Notes: generated from the sequence alone by a model not told the origin. Counted from the stretch's first letter, positions 1-5,316 are shown. The stretch: 6,506 nt of DNA from Alphaproteobacteria bacterium (GCA_003693905.1 RFLL01000193.1:1-6506), one strand, 5' to 3'. Numbers and translations: made by a program.

Positions 1-158
1 ACCGCGCCGCGCTTCTGGCCGAGGTTGCGGCGGATTTTTCCGGTCCGGTCGTCATCGGCGAGGATCTGATGACCCTCGACGCCGGCCGTCGCACGCTGCG
101 CATCGGCGCGGCGCATCTGACCCTGGGGCGCGACGTCGCAGCCCCGACAGGCGCCTGA
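1..158 (+). CDS. 3' end of an unrecognised protein-coding gene (partial)
   Basis: The frame beginning at base 3 is open to a TGA at 156-158 and gives about 51 C-terminal residues, with ...VVIGEDLMTLDAGRRTLRIG... in the middle. Third codon positions are nearly all G or C, as in the other genes here, which supports real coding on this strand. The alternating hydrophobic pattern (VVIGEDLMTLD, RTLRIGAAHLTLG) suggests beta strands of a soluble domain. I do not recognise the family from this fragment and give no function. The gene starts left of the window. It ends 53 bases before the tRNA, and I see no clear terminator hairpin in that gap. Confidence 0.6.
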   Translation, partial: RAALLAEVAADFSGPVVIGEDLMTLDAGRRTLRIGAAHLTLGRDVAAPTGA

Positions 159-211
159 TTTCGGGCCCGTTTGCTCTTGATCGCCGCGCGCCGGGCAGGC
201 AAGACTCCCCC

Positions 212-287
212 GGGCCCGTAGTTCAGCGGTTAGAACCCGCCGCTCATAACGGCGTTGTCGCAGGTTCGAATCCTGCCGGGCCCACCA
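212..287 (+). tRNA. tRNA with anticodon CAU, probably tRNA-Ile2 (lysidine type)
   Basis: A complete 76-base cloverleaf can be folded. The acceptor stem GGGCCCG (212-218) pairs fully with CGGGCCC (277-283). The D stem is GTTC/GAAC (221-224/233-236) and the anticodon stem is CGCCG/CGGCG (238-242/250-254), with loop CTCATAA and anticodon CAT at 245-247. The T arm is GCAGG-TTCGAAT-CCTGC (260-276). The discriminator A is at 284, and CCA is encoded at 285-287. The first pair is G-C and the anticodon stem lacks the three G-C pairs of initiators, so this is not tRNA-fMet. CAU elongator tRNAs are either Met or Ile2. The acceptor stem has C4-G69 and C5-G68, which are the positive determinants described for the lysidine synthetase TilS in E. 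coli. I therefore favour Ile2, reading AUA after lysidine modification, but elongator Met is not excluded. Confidence 0.93.
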
Positions 288-335
288 TTCTCCGCCTCGC
301 CAATGCATTTTCTCCGGGCGTGGTAAACTCGTGTC

Positions 336-1058
336 ATGACTCCATCCGATAATCCCGGCCGGCGCCGCGCAGCATCGCCCGAGCGGCCGTTGCGACCGGT
401 GGCGGTTCCGGGCGACGTACACGTCGCGCCGTTGACGCCGGCGCGCTGGGCGGACCTAGAAGCCCTGTTCGGACCGGGCGGTGCCTGTGGCGGCTGCTGG
501 TGCATGTGGTGGCGTCGGACACGGCGCGAGTTCGAGGCCGCCAAGGGCGACGGCAACCGCCGCGCCTTCAAGGCGGTGGTGCGGGCCGGGCCGCCGCCCG
601 GGCTGATCGCCTATCGCGGCGGCGCACCGGCGGGGTGGTGCCAGGTCACGCCGCGCGAGGTGCTGCCGGGGCTCGACCGCTCGCCGCTGCTGCGTCGCGT
701 CGACGACGTGCCGGTGTGGGCGATCTCGTGCTTCTTCGTCAAGGCGGACCACCGCGGATACGGGCTGACCGGGGCGCTGATCGCGGCGGCCAAGGCGTTC
801 GCCCGCGACAACGGGGCAAAGGTGCTGGAGGCCTATCCCTGGGATGCGCGGGTCCGCAAATCGCCGAGCACGATCTTCACCGGCTGGGCCGCGACCTTCG
901 CCCGCCACGGCTTTCGTGTCGTCGCTCGGCGGGTGTCGCGGCGGCCGATCATGCGCTGCGCCCTGGATACCTTCGCGCCCCCCGAGGATGGCGGCAAGGG
1001 CACGCACGAAGGCGGCCCCGCGGGCGGCGCATTGCGAAGGCCGTTGAGAGGCTCTTAA
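336..1058 (+). CDS. GNAT family N-acetyltransferase
   Basis: This 240-residue protein is predicted to transfer an acetyl group from acetyl-CoA to an unknown amine in the cytoplasm. Residues 131-155 form GNAT motif A: a hydrophobic strand (AISCFFVK), then DHRGYGLTGAL, which fits the acetyl-CoA pyrophosphate loop R-x-x-G-x-G/A, then a helix. Residues 182-198 (TGWAATFARHGFRVVAR) look like the closing GNAT helix and strand, with the usual HGF turn. Near the N-terminus, GGACGGCWCMWWRR (48-61) is a Cys/Trp-rich motif typical of one uncharacterised GNAT subgroup. The first 25 residues and the last 25 (Gly/Pro/Arg-rich) lie outside the fold. The ATG at 336 has only a weak ribosome site, and a GTG at 399 is an alternative start nearer the domain. 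The gene starts 48 bases after the tRNA and has no functional neighbour that suggests its substrate. Confidence 0.82.
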   Translation: MTPSDNPGRRRAASPERPLRPVAVPGDVHVAPLTPARWADLEALFGPGGACGGCWCMWWRRTRREFEAAKGDGNRRAFKAVVRAGPPPGLIAYRGGAPAGWCQVTPREVLPGLDRSPLLRRVDDVPVWAISCFFVKADHRGYGLTGALIAAAKAFARDNGAKVLEAYPWDARVRKSPSTIFTGWAATFARHGFRVVARRVSRRPIMRCALDTFAPPEDGGKGTHEGGPAGGALRRPLRGS

Positions 1059-1141
1059 TTTCATCGACCTAGGATGGAGGCAGGGGGATGAGGGGCAGGG
1101 ACCGGCGTTTCGGCATTCCAACCATCCGCGGGGCGTGCGCC

Positions 1142-1169
1142 TTGCCTTTCGCGGTGGCCCGTTTAAACT
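1142..1169 (+). promoter_or_regulatory. Possible promoter for the 165-residue membrane protein (leaderless)
   Basis: TTGCCT (1142-1147) and TAAACT (1164-1169) are spaced by 16 bases. Each matches four of six bases of the sigma-70 -35 and -10 consensus. Transcription would begin near 1176-1177, on or one base before the ATG at 1177. This would explain the absence of a ribosome binding site there. The match is modest and the call is tentative. Confidence 0.3.
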
Positions 1170-1176
1170 TTGTCCA

Positions 1177-1674
1177 ATGAGTGGCTTTTTTCAGACTTTG
1201 CTGCGCCCGGACCGCGAGGAAGACCCGGAACGGACCGAGGTCGCCCGCGCCGCCAACCTTTTGCAGATCGGCGAGTTTCAGTTGTTGCAGCTGGCCTATC
1301 ACGAATGGTTCGGCGACGACATGACCGAGGCCCAGAGCGATCACATATTCCGGGCCTACATGCTGCGCAACGAGGTTCCGGCGTGGGCGCGCCATTTCGC
1401 GCGCCAGATTCTGGCCCGCGATGCGGCCGGCATGCTCGACGATTCCGACCCCGCATTTCATCGCTACGATTGCGAGTATTACAGGTCCCTGCCGCTGGGT
1501 GCGCGCCGGCTGGCGGTGGCGATCGCGTGTATTGCCTTCGTCGTATGGGGGGGCATTCTGGTCGGGCATTTCTCGGCGCGCAGCGTCACCTCCGTGCTGC
1601 CGCCGTATTTTGAAGAGAACGAGCTGGGACCGCGTCAGGATCAGCAGGCCGTCGGCGATCTGCGCGGTTCGTGA
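1177..1674 (+). CDS. Uncharacterised single-pass membrane protein
   Basis: A 165-residue protein with no family I can name. Residues 1-110 are predicted to be cytoplasmic, helical and rich in aromatic residues (LLQIGEFQLLQLAYHEWFG at 28-46, HIFRAYMLRNEVPAW at 56-70, YDCEYYRSLP at 97-106). One membrane segment spans about 111-131 (RLAVAIACIAFVVWGGILVG), preceded by GARR, which favours the N-terminus inside. About 35 residues then follow on the outer side. The frame is open upstream to a GTG at 1135, but the extra 14 residues look unlike an N-terminus, so I chose the ATG at 1177. No Shine-Dalgarno precedes it. A promoter-like pair lies directly in front (separate entry), so a leaderless message is possible. 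The 67-residue membrane protein follows after 86 bases on the same strand and may be co-transcribed. Confidence 0.78.
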   Translation: MSGFFQTLLRPDREEDPERTEVARAANLLQIGEFQLLQLAYHEWFGDDMTEAQSDHIFRAYMLRNEVPAWARHFARQILARDAAGMLDDSDPAFHRYDCEYYRSLPLGARRLAVAIACIAFVVWGGILVGHFSARSVTSVLPPYFEENELGPRQDQQAVGDLRGS

Positions 1675-1760
1675 AGCTGCGGCCACGATGAATGACAACG
1701 ACGGCCGGGGATGACGACGACGAACGGTAATCCACCGTCGATCGAGGCGACGACAGGGCG

Positions 1761-1964
1761 ATGTTTGAATTTGCCGGCGAATGGGAGGGGGCGGTCAACG
1801 CGATATTCCTGGCGGTGACCGGGTTTGTCGCCTGGCATGGCATCACCTACCGCGATGAAGAGGGCAACACCGATTTCGTGCGCCTGCTGTTCGGATCCAT
1901 CGCGGCAATGTTTTTCCTGATGGTCCTGCTTCAAGACATCCTCGGCGTCGTCCGTTTCGGGTGA
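1761..1964 (+). CDS. Small two-helix membrane protein, unknown function
   Basis: A 67-residue protein. Two hydrophobic segments are visible, at about 10-27 (GAVNAIFLAVTGFVAWHG) and about 42-60 (LLFGSIAAMFFLMVLLQDI). They are joined by a short charged loop (YRDEEGNTDFVR, 30-41), so it is probably a helical hairpin in the inner membrane. An AGGGCG or GAGGCG ribosome-site-like stretch lies within about 18 bases of the ATG. Third positions are G/C-rich and the two helices keep their hydrophobic pattern, which supports a true gene despite its size. It follows the 165-residue membrane protein on the same strand and converges on the TPR gene 83 bases downstream. I do not recognise the family. Confidence 0.68.
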   Translation: MFEFAGEWEGAVNAIFLAVTGFVAWHGITYRDEEGNTDFVRLLFGSIAAMFFLMVLLQDILGVVRFG

Positions 1965-1990
1965 TTTTTCTCCGCCGGGCCGGCATGGCC

Positions 1991-2019
1991 GACAGGCGGC
2001 AAATCGCCCGCCGGCTGTC
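1991..2019. other. Imperfect inverted repeat between convergent genes
   Basis: GACAG (1991-1995) pairs with CTGTC (2015-2019). The inner GCGG and CCGC can also pair if a few bases bulge out. It lies between two convergent genes, where a two-way terminator would be expected, but no run of T follows it on either strand. A role in transcription termination is only a guess. Confidence 0.25.
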
Positions 2020-2051
2020 CCGCTTCCCCGCTTCTCCGCTGCCCCGCTCAG
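2020..2051. repeat. Four tandem 8-bp units, CCGCTNNN
   Basis: CCGCT recurs with an exact 8-base period at 2020, 2028, 2036 and 2044, with variable three-base spacers (TCC, TCT, GCC, CAG). The last copy overlaps the stop codon of the TPR gene (2048-2050 on the + strand). This looks like a small simple repeat, and no function is implied. Confidence 0.55.
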
Positions 2052-2659
2052 GGCTTGTACATGCGCTGCTTGGCGTCGAGTTCGGGCACCCGCAGCAGGC
2101 GCTCCTCTTCGGGAAGCTGGAGCTGTTCATAGAGATAGCGGGCGCGTTGGCGCACCGTCGACAGGTCGTCGGAGCCGTACAGGATCTTGTGGAAGATGTC
2201 GGGGCCGGAGACCGTCTCCGGGTCGGTGTTGAGCGAGGCGACATAGTCGGCCAGCGCCGCTTCATACTGCCCCAGGTAGTCGTGGACGATCCCCCGGTTG
2301 GCATAGGCGGCGGCCAGTGCGCCGCGGCCGGTGGGGTCGTCGGGCTCCAGCGTTCTGTTCAGATAGTCGATCAGATAATCGAGCTCGGCGATCGCCTTGT
2401 CATAGCGCTTGGTCTGGATATAGACCAGCGCCCGCCCCATCAGGGCACCGCGATGGTTGGGCATTTCCTCCAGCGCGCGGTTGAAGTTCTCCAGCGCCTC
2501 GTCATAGAGACCGTCACCGAGGCGGATGTCGCCCTTGCGGACGTAATAGTCGCCCGGCGCACCGGAGGTGAAATAGCCGTAGCCGAGATAGAACGCGCCC
2601 GAAACCAGGATCGCGATGACCATCAGTTTGATGAAACGTTCGATAACGGCCGGGTTCAT
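2048..2659 (-). CDS. Membrane-anchored TPR protein
   Basis: A 203-residue protein. One N-terminal hydrophobic segment (about 9-29, FIKLMVIAILVSGAFYLGYG) serves as an uncleaved anchor or signal anchor. At least three tetratricopeptide repeats follow: about 37-70 (core GDGLYDEALENFNRALEEMP), about 71-104 (RYDKAIAELDYLIDY) and about 116-149 (GQYEAALADYVASLNTDPE). TPRs are helical-pair repeats used for protein-protein contacts, so an adaptor role at the membrane is likely; facing the periplasm is plausible but not shown. The chosen ATG has an AGGAA ribosome site (2665-2669, - strand). The frame is open further upstream, but that stretch is only the shadow of the small gene before it. The gene overlaps the 79-residue membrane protein gene by four bases (ATGA), which predicts translational coupling and a shared function. 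Confidence 0.85.
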   Translation of the reverse strand: MNPAVIERFIKLMVIAILVSGAFYLGYGYFTSGAPGDYYVRKGDIRLGDGLYDEALENFNRALEEMPNHRGALMGRALVYIQTKRYDKAIAELDYLIDYLNRTLEPDDPTGRGALAAAYANRGIVHDYLGQYEAALADYVASLNTDPETVSGPDIFHKILYGSDDLSTVRQRARYLYEQLQLPEEERLLRVPELDAKQRMYKP

Positions 2660-2895
2660 GGTGCGTTCCTGAACAGAATGCCGATGTAGAAGAAGGAAAA
2701 TACGAAAACGAGCAGCGCCGCGGTCACGTTGGCCCGGCGCTTGAGCCGTTGGCGGCGTTCTTCGTCCTCCTGGCCGTCGCGCTCGGCCCGGCGGACGCTC
2801 AGAACCCAGATCAACTGGCGCACTGGCAGAAACAGGGCCGCTGCCAGGGCCAGCCACCAGAACAGGAAATAGTCGCGGGAAAACAGCTCTGCCAT
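2656..2895 (-). CDS. Small two-helix membrane protein co-transcribed with the TPR gene
   Basis: A 79-residue protein. Two membrane segments lie at about 9-33 (YFLFWWLALAAALFLPVRQLIWVLS) and about 57-75 (VTAALLVFVFSFFYIGILF), joined by a highly charged linker (RRAERDGQEDEERRQRLKRR, 35-54). The Arg-rich linker ends suggest a cytoplasmic loop with both termini outside. Its stop codon overlaps the start of the TPR gene in an ATGA, so the two are one operon. It lies downstream of the symporter on the same strand, but a terminator separates them. A possible promoter with a palindrome precedes it. The ribosome site is weak: GAGG is about 17 bases before the ATG. I recognise the style as a small alphaproteobacterial hypothetical protein but know no function. 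Confidence 0.78.
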   Translation of the reverse strand: MAELFSRDYFLFWWLALAAALFLPVRQLIWVLSVRRAERDGQEDEERRQRLKRRANVTAALLVFVFSFFYIGILFRNAP

Positions 2896-2969
2896 GCGTC
2901 GTTTCGCGGATTCCTCGGAAACTGCGACGACCTGCGGCGGAATTGCTCCGGGCCCGCAGATCGGGGGAA

Positions 2970-2998
2970 TTTATCCGGTACCGGAAGCCTCCGGACAA
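2970..2998 (-). promoter_or_regulatory. Possible promoter of the small membrane protein/TPR operon
   Basis: On the - strand, TTGTCC (+ strand 2993-2998) and GATAAA (2970-2975) are spaced by exactly 17 bases, each with four of six consensus matches. The start of transcription would fall near 2963, about 68 bases before the gene. It would give the two-gene operon its own promoter behind the symporter terminator. Confidence 0.35.
2974..2985. promoter_or_regulatory. Perfect 12-bp palindrome TCCGGTACCGGA, candidate operator
   Basis: The 12-bp perfect palindrome occupies part of the spacer of the predicted promoter and its edge touches the -10 box. A further TCCGGA copy at 2990-2995 touches the -35 box. 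A dimeric repressor bound here would block polymerase. This is inferred only from the position and symmetry. Confidence 0.35.
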
Positions 2999-3032
2999 GT
3001 CCCTTGTGGCGCGGGAGGCGTGTGAGGACGGC

Positions 3033-3064
3033 AAAAAAAGAGGGGGACGACAAAGCCGTCCCCC
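3033..3064 (-). terminator. Rho-independent terminator of the symporter gene
   Basis: On the - strand, GGGGGACG pairs perfectly with CGTCCCCC (+ strand 3042-3049 and 3057-3064). The stem can be extended inward by a C-G and a G-U pair. It is followed by TCTTTTTTTG (T run at 3033-3039). It begins 24 bases after the symporter stop codon. The shape is that of a classic intrinsic terminator in this orientation only. Confidence 0.88.
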
Positions 3065-3087
3065 CGTCTCGTTGCTGCACCCGACGA

Positions 3088-5070
3088 TCAGGAACCGCCC
3101 GATTTGGCTGGCTGCGCGGCCAGGTCGCCGATGTCTTCGACCAGCGCCTCGACCTCACGGTCCGGCACCGTGGACATTTCCATCTTGTAGGCCAGGAACC
3201 ACATCATGCCGACGCCAAGCAGCCAGAAGAGGATCTGCCAGGCCCAGATCGACGGCATGCCGAAGACCCAGGTCGCAGAGTCGTTCGGGTTGCCGAAGAT
3301 CGTGTTGCCGATCACCGCGCCGGGCCCGATGCCGAAGAACAGCCACGCCAGGGTGATGACCCAGGCGGCCGGCACCAGCTTGCGCTTGTCGGCCGACAGC
3401 GAGGCGTGTTCACGCAGGAAGTTGTGGAACTTCATGCGATGCTGGCGCGCCCCTTCGTCCTGCGTCATCGCCGAGACGATGAGGCACACCGAAGCGTTGA
3501 GGAGCATGCCCCAACCGGCCGAATGGATGGTCCACGGCCAGCGTCCCCACGGCAGGTCGATACCGACCGCCCCGGCGATCGACGCTCCGAACTTCTCGGT
3601 GAAGATGACGCCGATCAGACCGGCGACCAGTCCCCACGTGACCCCTTGGCGGGTGATCCACGGGAACCAGCAGATTGCCGCCAGCGACGGCCACATCTGG
3701 AACCCGAAGGCGACCGCCAGGCCGCCGAGCAGCACCAGGGCATCGTGCGAGAAGGTGGCGACCAGAAGGGCCGACAGCACGATGAACGCGACCCCCAGAC
3801 GACCGAACAGCTTCTGCGTGTCATGCGAAGCCGTGGGGTTGAGATAGCGCTTGTACAGGTCGCGGGTGAGCATGGCGCCCGCCGTCGACATGTACGCGGC
3901 CCCGGTCGATTGCATCGCGGCCAGTGCACACACCGCCAGCAGCCCGACCAGCCACGGCATCGAATCGGCGATCAGGTTGAAATAGTGCGGCACGATCGAA
4001 TCCGGCTTCTTGGCGATGGCCTCGGGCAGGACCTGGGCGACGGCCAGACCGGCCTCGTTGACCGCCGGGTTGGCGCCCAGAAGATGGCCGCCCATGCCCT
4101 GGAACGCGGTGAAGAAGAACAGGATCAGACCGATGCCGAACGACGATGCCCACACCTGCTGCGGTGCGAACGGCCGCGGGTTGGTGTTGCCGAACGCCCA
4201 CATGGAAAATGCCGGCGCCGACTGGATGCCCATCAGGGCGAACATGTAGGTCAGCACCATGATGCCGGTCCACAGGCCGCCCACCGGCGTCTCCTTGCCG
4301 AGACCGGCGGTGAACTGAATCACGCCGGGAATGGCGAAGTAGGCGCTGTAGCCGTCGGGTGTGGTGCCCCATTTGCCGACGTGCCTGCCGTCAATGGTCG
4401 TCGACGCCAGCCTAGCGAAACCTTCGTTGAGGGCCGCCCAGCCACCGACGGCATCGAGCGCGATCAGGCCGGTGATGACGATGCCGAGTGCCAGCAGGAT
4501 GCATTGCAGCGTGTCCACGTAGGCCACGGCCCGCAAGCCGCCGGAAGCGACATAGATCAGCACCACGATCGACAGGATCCACATGCCGGCGTTCTGCGAC
4601 ACGAGATCGTCGGTCAGCACGTTGAACAGGAAGCCCGAGGCGCCCAGCTGCACACCCAGATACGGGATCGAGAACAGCAGGGCCACGATCACCGTCAGGA
4701 TGCGGATGGCATCACCCTGGAAATAATCCGACAGCATTTCGCCCGGCGTCACATACCCGAAGCGCTTGCCGAGGATCCACTGGCGTTTCAGGAACAGGAC
4801 GCCGGTAAACGGGATGGTGATCGTATAGAACGAGGCGTAGGCGTACTGGAACCCGTCGCGATAAACGAGCCCCGGATGCCCCATGAAGGTCCATCCGGAA
4901 AACGATGTCGCCGTTGCCGCCAGCACAAACACCCACATGGACAGACGCCGACCAGCGATGAAGTAATCGCTTGCCGTGCGGGCCGTGCGCGCGCTCTTGA
5001 TGCCCCAGAAAATGCAGTAGGCCCAATAGAGCGCAACGAACACGAACAGCCAGATGACTTTCGCTTCCAA
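3088..5070 (-). CDS. Sodium:solute symporter (SSS family) of unknown substrate
   Basis: A 660-residue inner-membrane transporter of the sodium:solute symporter family (the PutP/ActP/SGLT fold). It is predicted to import a small solute with Na+. Visible landmarks are ASDYFIAGRR at 33-42; ATATSFSGWTFMG at 52-64, aligning with PutP SDMSGWLLMG; the signature end YVASGGLRA at 173-181, followed by AYVDTLQ; and AAMQST at 384-389 with LTRDLYKRYL at 401-410. S388 and T389 align with the PutP Na+ ligands S340 and T341, and S58-G59 with S57-G58. PutP D55 is S56 here. I count about 14-15 membrane segments; the two after residue 565 lie beyond a soluble loop (536-565) and make the protein longer than the usual 450-550. 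The start is TTG with GGGAGG eight bases upstream (+ strand 5079-5084). The divergent ScfR-like regulator suggests a carboxylate such as acetate or propionate, which is inference. Confidence 0.93.
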   Translation of the reverse strand: MEAKVIWLFVFVALYWAYCIFWGIKSARTARTASDYFIAGRRLSMWVFVLAATATSFSGWTFMGHPGLVYRDGFQYAYASFYTITIPFTGVLFLKRQWILGKRFGYVTPGEMLSDYFQGDAIRILTVIVALLFSIPYLGVQLGASGFLFNVLTDDLVSQNAGMWILSIVVLIYVASGGLRAVAYVDTLQCILLALGIVITGLIALDAVGGWAALNEGFARLASTTIDGRHVGKWGTTPDGYSAYFAIPGVIQFTAGLGKETPVGGLWTGIMVLTYMFALMGIQSAPAFSMWAFGNTNPRPFAPQQVWASSFGIGLILFFFTAFQGMGGHLLGANPAVNEAGLAVAQVLPEAIAKKPDSIVPHYFNLIADSMPWLVGLLAVCALAAMQSTGAAYMSTAGAMLTRDLYKRYLNPTASHDTQKLFGRLGVAFIVLSALLVATFSHDALVLLGGLAVAFGFQMWPSLAAICWFPWITRQGVTWGLVAGLIGVIFTEKFGASIAGAVGIDLPWGRWPWTIHSAGWGMLLNASVCLIVSAMTQDEGARQHRMKFHNFLREHASLSADKRKLVPAAWVITLAWLFFGIGPGAVIGNTIFGNPNDSATWVFGMPSIWAWQILFWLLGVGMMWFLAYKMEMSTVPDREVEALVEDIGDLAAQPAKSGGS

Positions 5071-5161
5071 GGCTATGCCCTCCCAGCTAAAACCGTTCCC
5101 CCAAGGCCGGTCGTCGGATGCCCGTTATTACTTCGGTCTTGATTATGCGGCCGGCCCGATC

Positions 5162-5181
5162 GCATCTGCGGAGATGCAGAT
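5162..5181 (-). promoter_or_regulatory. Two mutually exclusive hairpins in the symporter leader
   Basis: GCATCT (5162-5167) can pair with AGATGC (5172-5177) around a four-base loop. Alternatively, ATCTGC (5164-5169) can pair with GCAGAT (5176-5181). Both are perfect six-base stems and share bases, so only one can form in the transcript. They lie in the predicted 5' leader of the symporter message, roughly 15-35 bases after the predicted start. They could be an RNA switch, or a DNA site for a dimeric protein. Confidence 0.35.
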
Positions 5182-5201
5182 ATAACCCACCGGGTTGATT
5201 C

Positions 5202-5229
5202 ATTATTGGCGTGTGGCAAATGACGTCAA
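5202..5229 (-). promoter_or_regulatory. Sigma-70 promoter of the symporter gene
   Basis: On the - strand, TTGACG (+ strand 5224-5229) and AATAAT (5202-5207) are separated by 16 bases. Each matches five of six consensus bases, the best promoter match in the window. Transcription would start near 5195, leaving a leader of about 125 bases before the TTG start codon at 5070. Confidence 0.6.
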
Positions 5230-5234
5230 CTGCC
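5215..5234. promoter_or_regulatory. 20-bp near-palindrome over the symporter -35 box, candidate operator
   Basis: The sequence reads GGCA-AA-TGACGTCA-AC-TGCC. Sixteen of 20 positions obey two-fold symmetry, with a perfect 8-bp core and perfect 4-bp outer arms. It fully covers the -35 hexamer of the symporter promoter. This is the expected place for a dimeric repressor, and the divergent XRE/ScfR-like protein is the obvious candidate. Confidence 0.5.
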
Positions 5235-5240
5235 TTATGG

Positions 5241-5254
5241 TGCCGGTAACGGCA
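5241..5254. promoter_or_regulatory. Inverted repeat TGCCG-GTAA-CGGCA, candidate second operator
   Basis: Perfect 5-bp arms surround a 4-bp centre. It lies six bases beyond the near-palindrome, just upstream of the symporter -35 box. Its TGCC/GGCA arms echo the outer arms of the neighbouring site in the opposite order. It could bind the same protein or an activator. Confidence 0.4.
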
Positions 5255-5256
5255 TG

Positions 5257-5303
5257 TTGTAAAATTTTCAAATTGATTAAAGCGCATGTGTAAAGTAGTA
5301 AAT
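5257..5303 (+). promoter_or_regulatory. AT-rich stretch, probable promoter region of the regulator
   Basis: This is the most AT-rich stretch in the window. It includes TTGTAAAATTTTCAAA (5257-5272), an imperfect inverted repeat with 12 of 16 symmetric positions. Candidate -10 elements on the + strand are TAAAAT (5260-5265, five of six matches but no good -35) and TAGTAA (5296-5301, 17 bases after TTGATT at 5273-5278). I cannot choose between them. Either would give the regulator message a leader of about 55-90 bases. Confidence 0.4.
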
Positions 5304-5316
5304 GAGCAGGGCGCGT

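Noticed and set aside
266..287. tRNA 3' end as an integration (att) site
   Set aside because: No integrase gene and no second copy of the tRNA 3' end was seen in the window, and the following genes show no change in base composition.
212..287. Initiator tRNA-fMet
   Set aside because: The first acceptor pair is a normal G-C and the anticodon stem lacks the three consecutive G-C pairs of bacterial initiators.
456..1121. - strand open frame of 221 codons opposite the GNAT gene
   Set aside because: It is a shadow of a clear acetyltransferase, with a composition typical of GC-rich antisense frames.
1135..1176. GTG start giving 14 more residues to the 165-residue membrane protein
   Set aside because: No ribosome site supports it, and the added residues (RLAFRGGPFKLCP) look like translated promoter DNA, including the TTTAAAC stretch.
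1069..1698. - strand open frame of 209 codons opposite the 165-residue membrane protein
   Set aside because: The + strand product has a coherent amphipathic N-terminal part and a clean membrane segment. The - strand product is Arg/Ala-rich with no structure.
1961..2689. + strand open frame of 242 codons opposite the TPR gene
   Set aside because: The opposite strand carries proper TPR repeats and a membrane anchor. This frame shows neither a domain nor a ribosome site.
2048..3034. 328-residue version of the TPR protein with a long N-terminal extension
   Set aside because: The extension is the out-of-frame shadow of the 79-residue membrane protein gene and runs into the terminator region. The ATG at 2659 has a good ribosome site and an ATGA overlap.
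2749..5142. Very long + strand open frame (797 codons) antisense to the symporter, with a signal-peptide-like start
   Set aside because: The product is Arg/Gln/His/Asp-rich with no domain pattern, while the opposite strand encodes an unmistakable symporter. Long antisense frames are common in GC-rich genes.
5221..5228. TGACGTCA as a eukaryotic CRE-like element
   Set aside because: The organism is clearly bacterial. Here the core is simply the centre of a longer bacterial palindrome over a -35 box.
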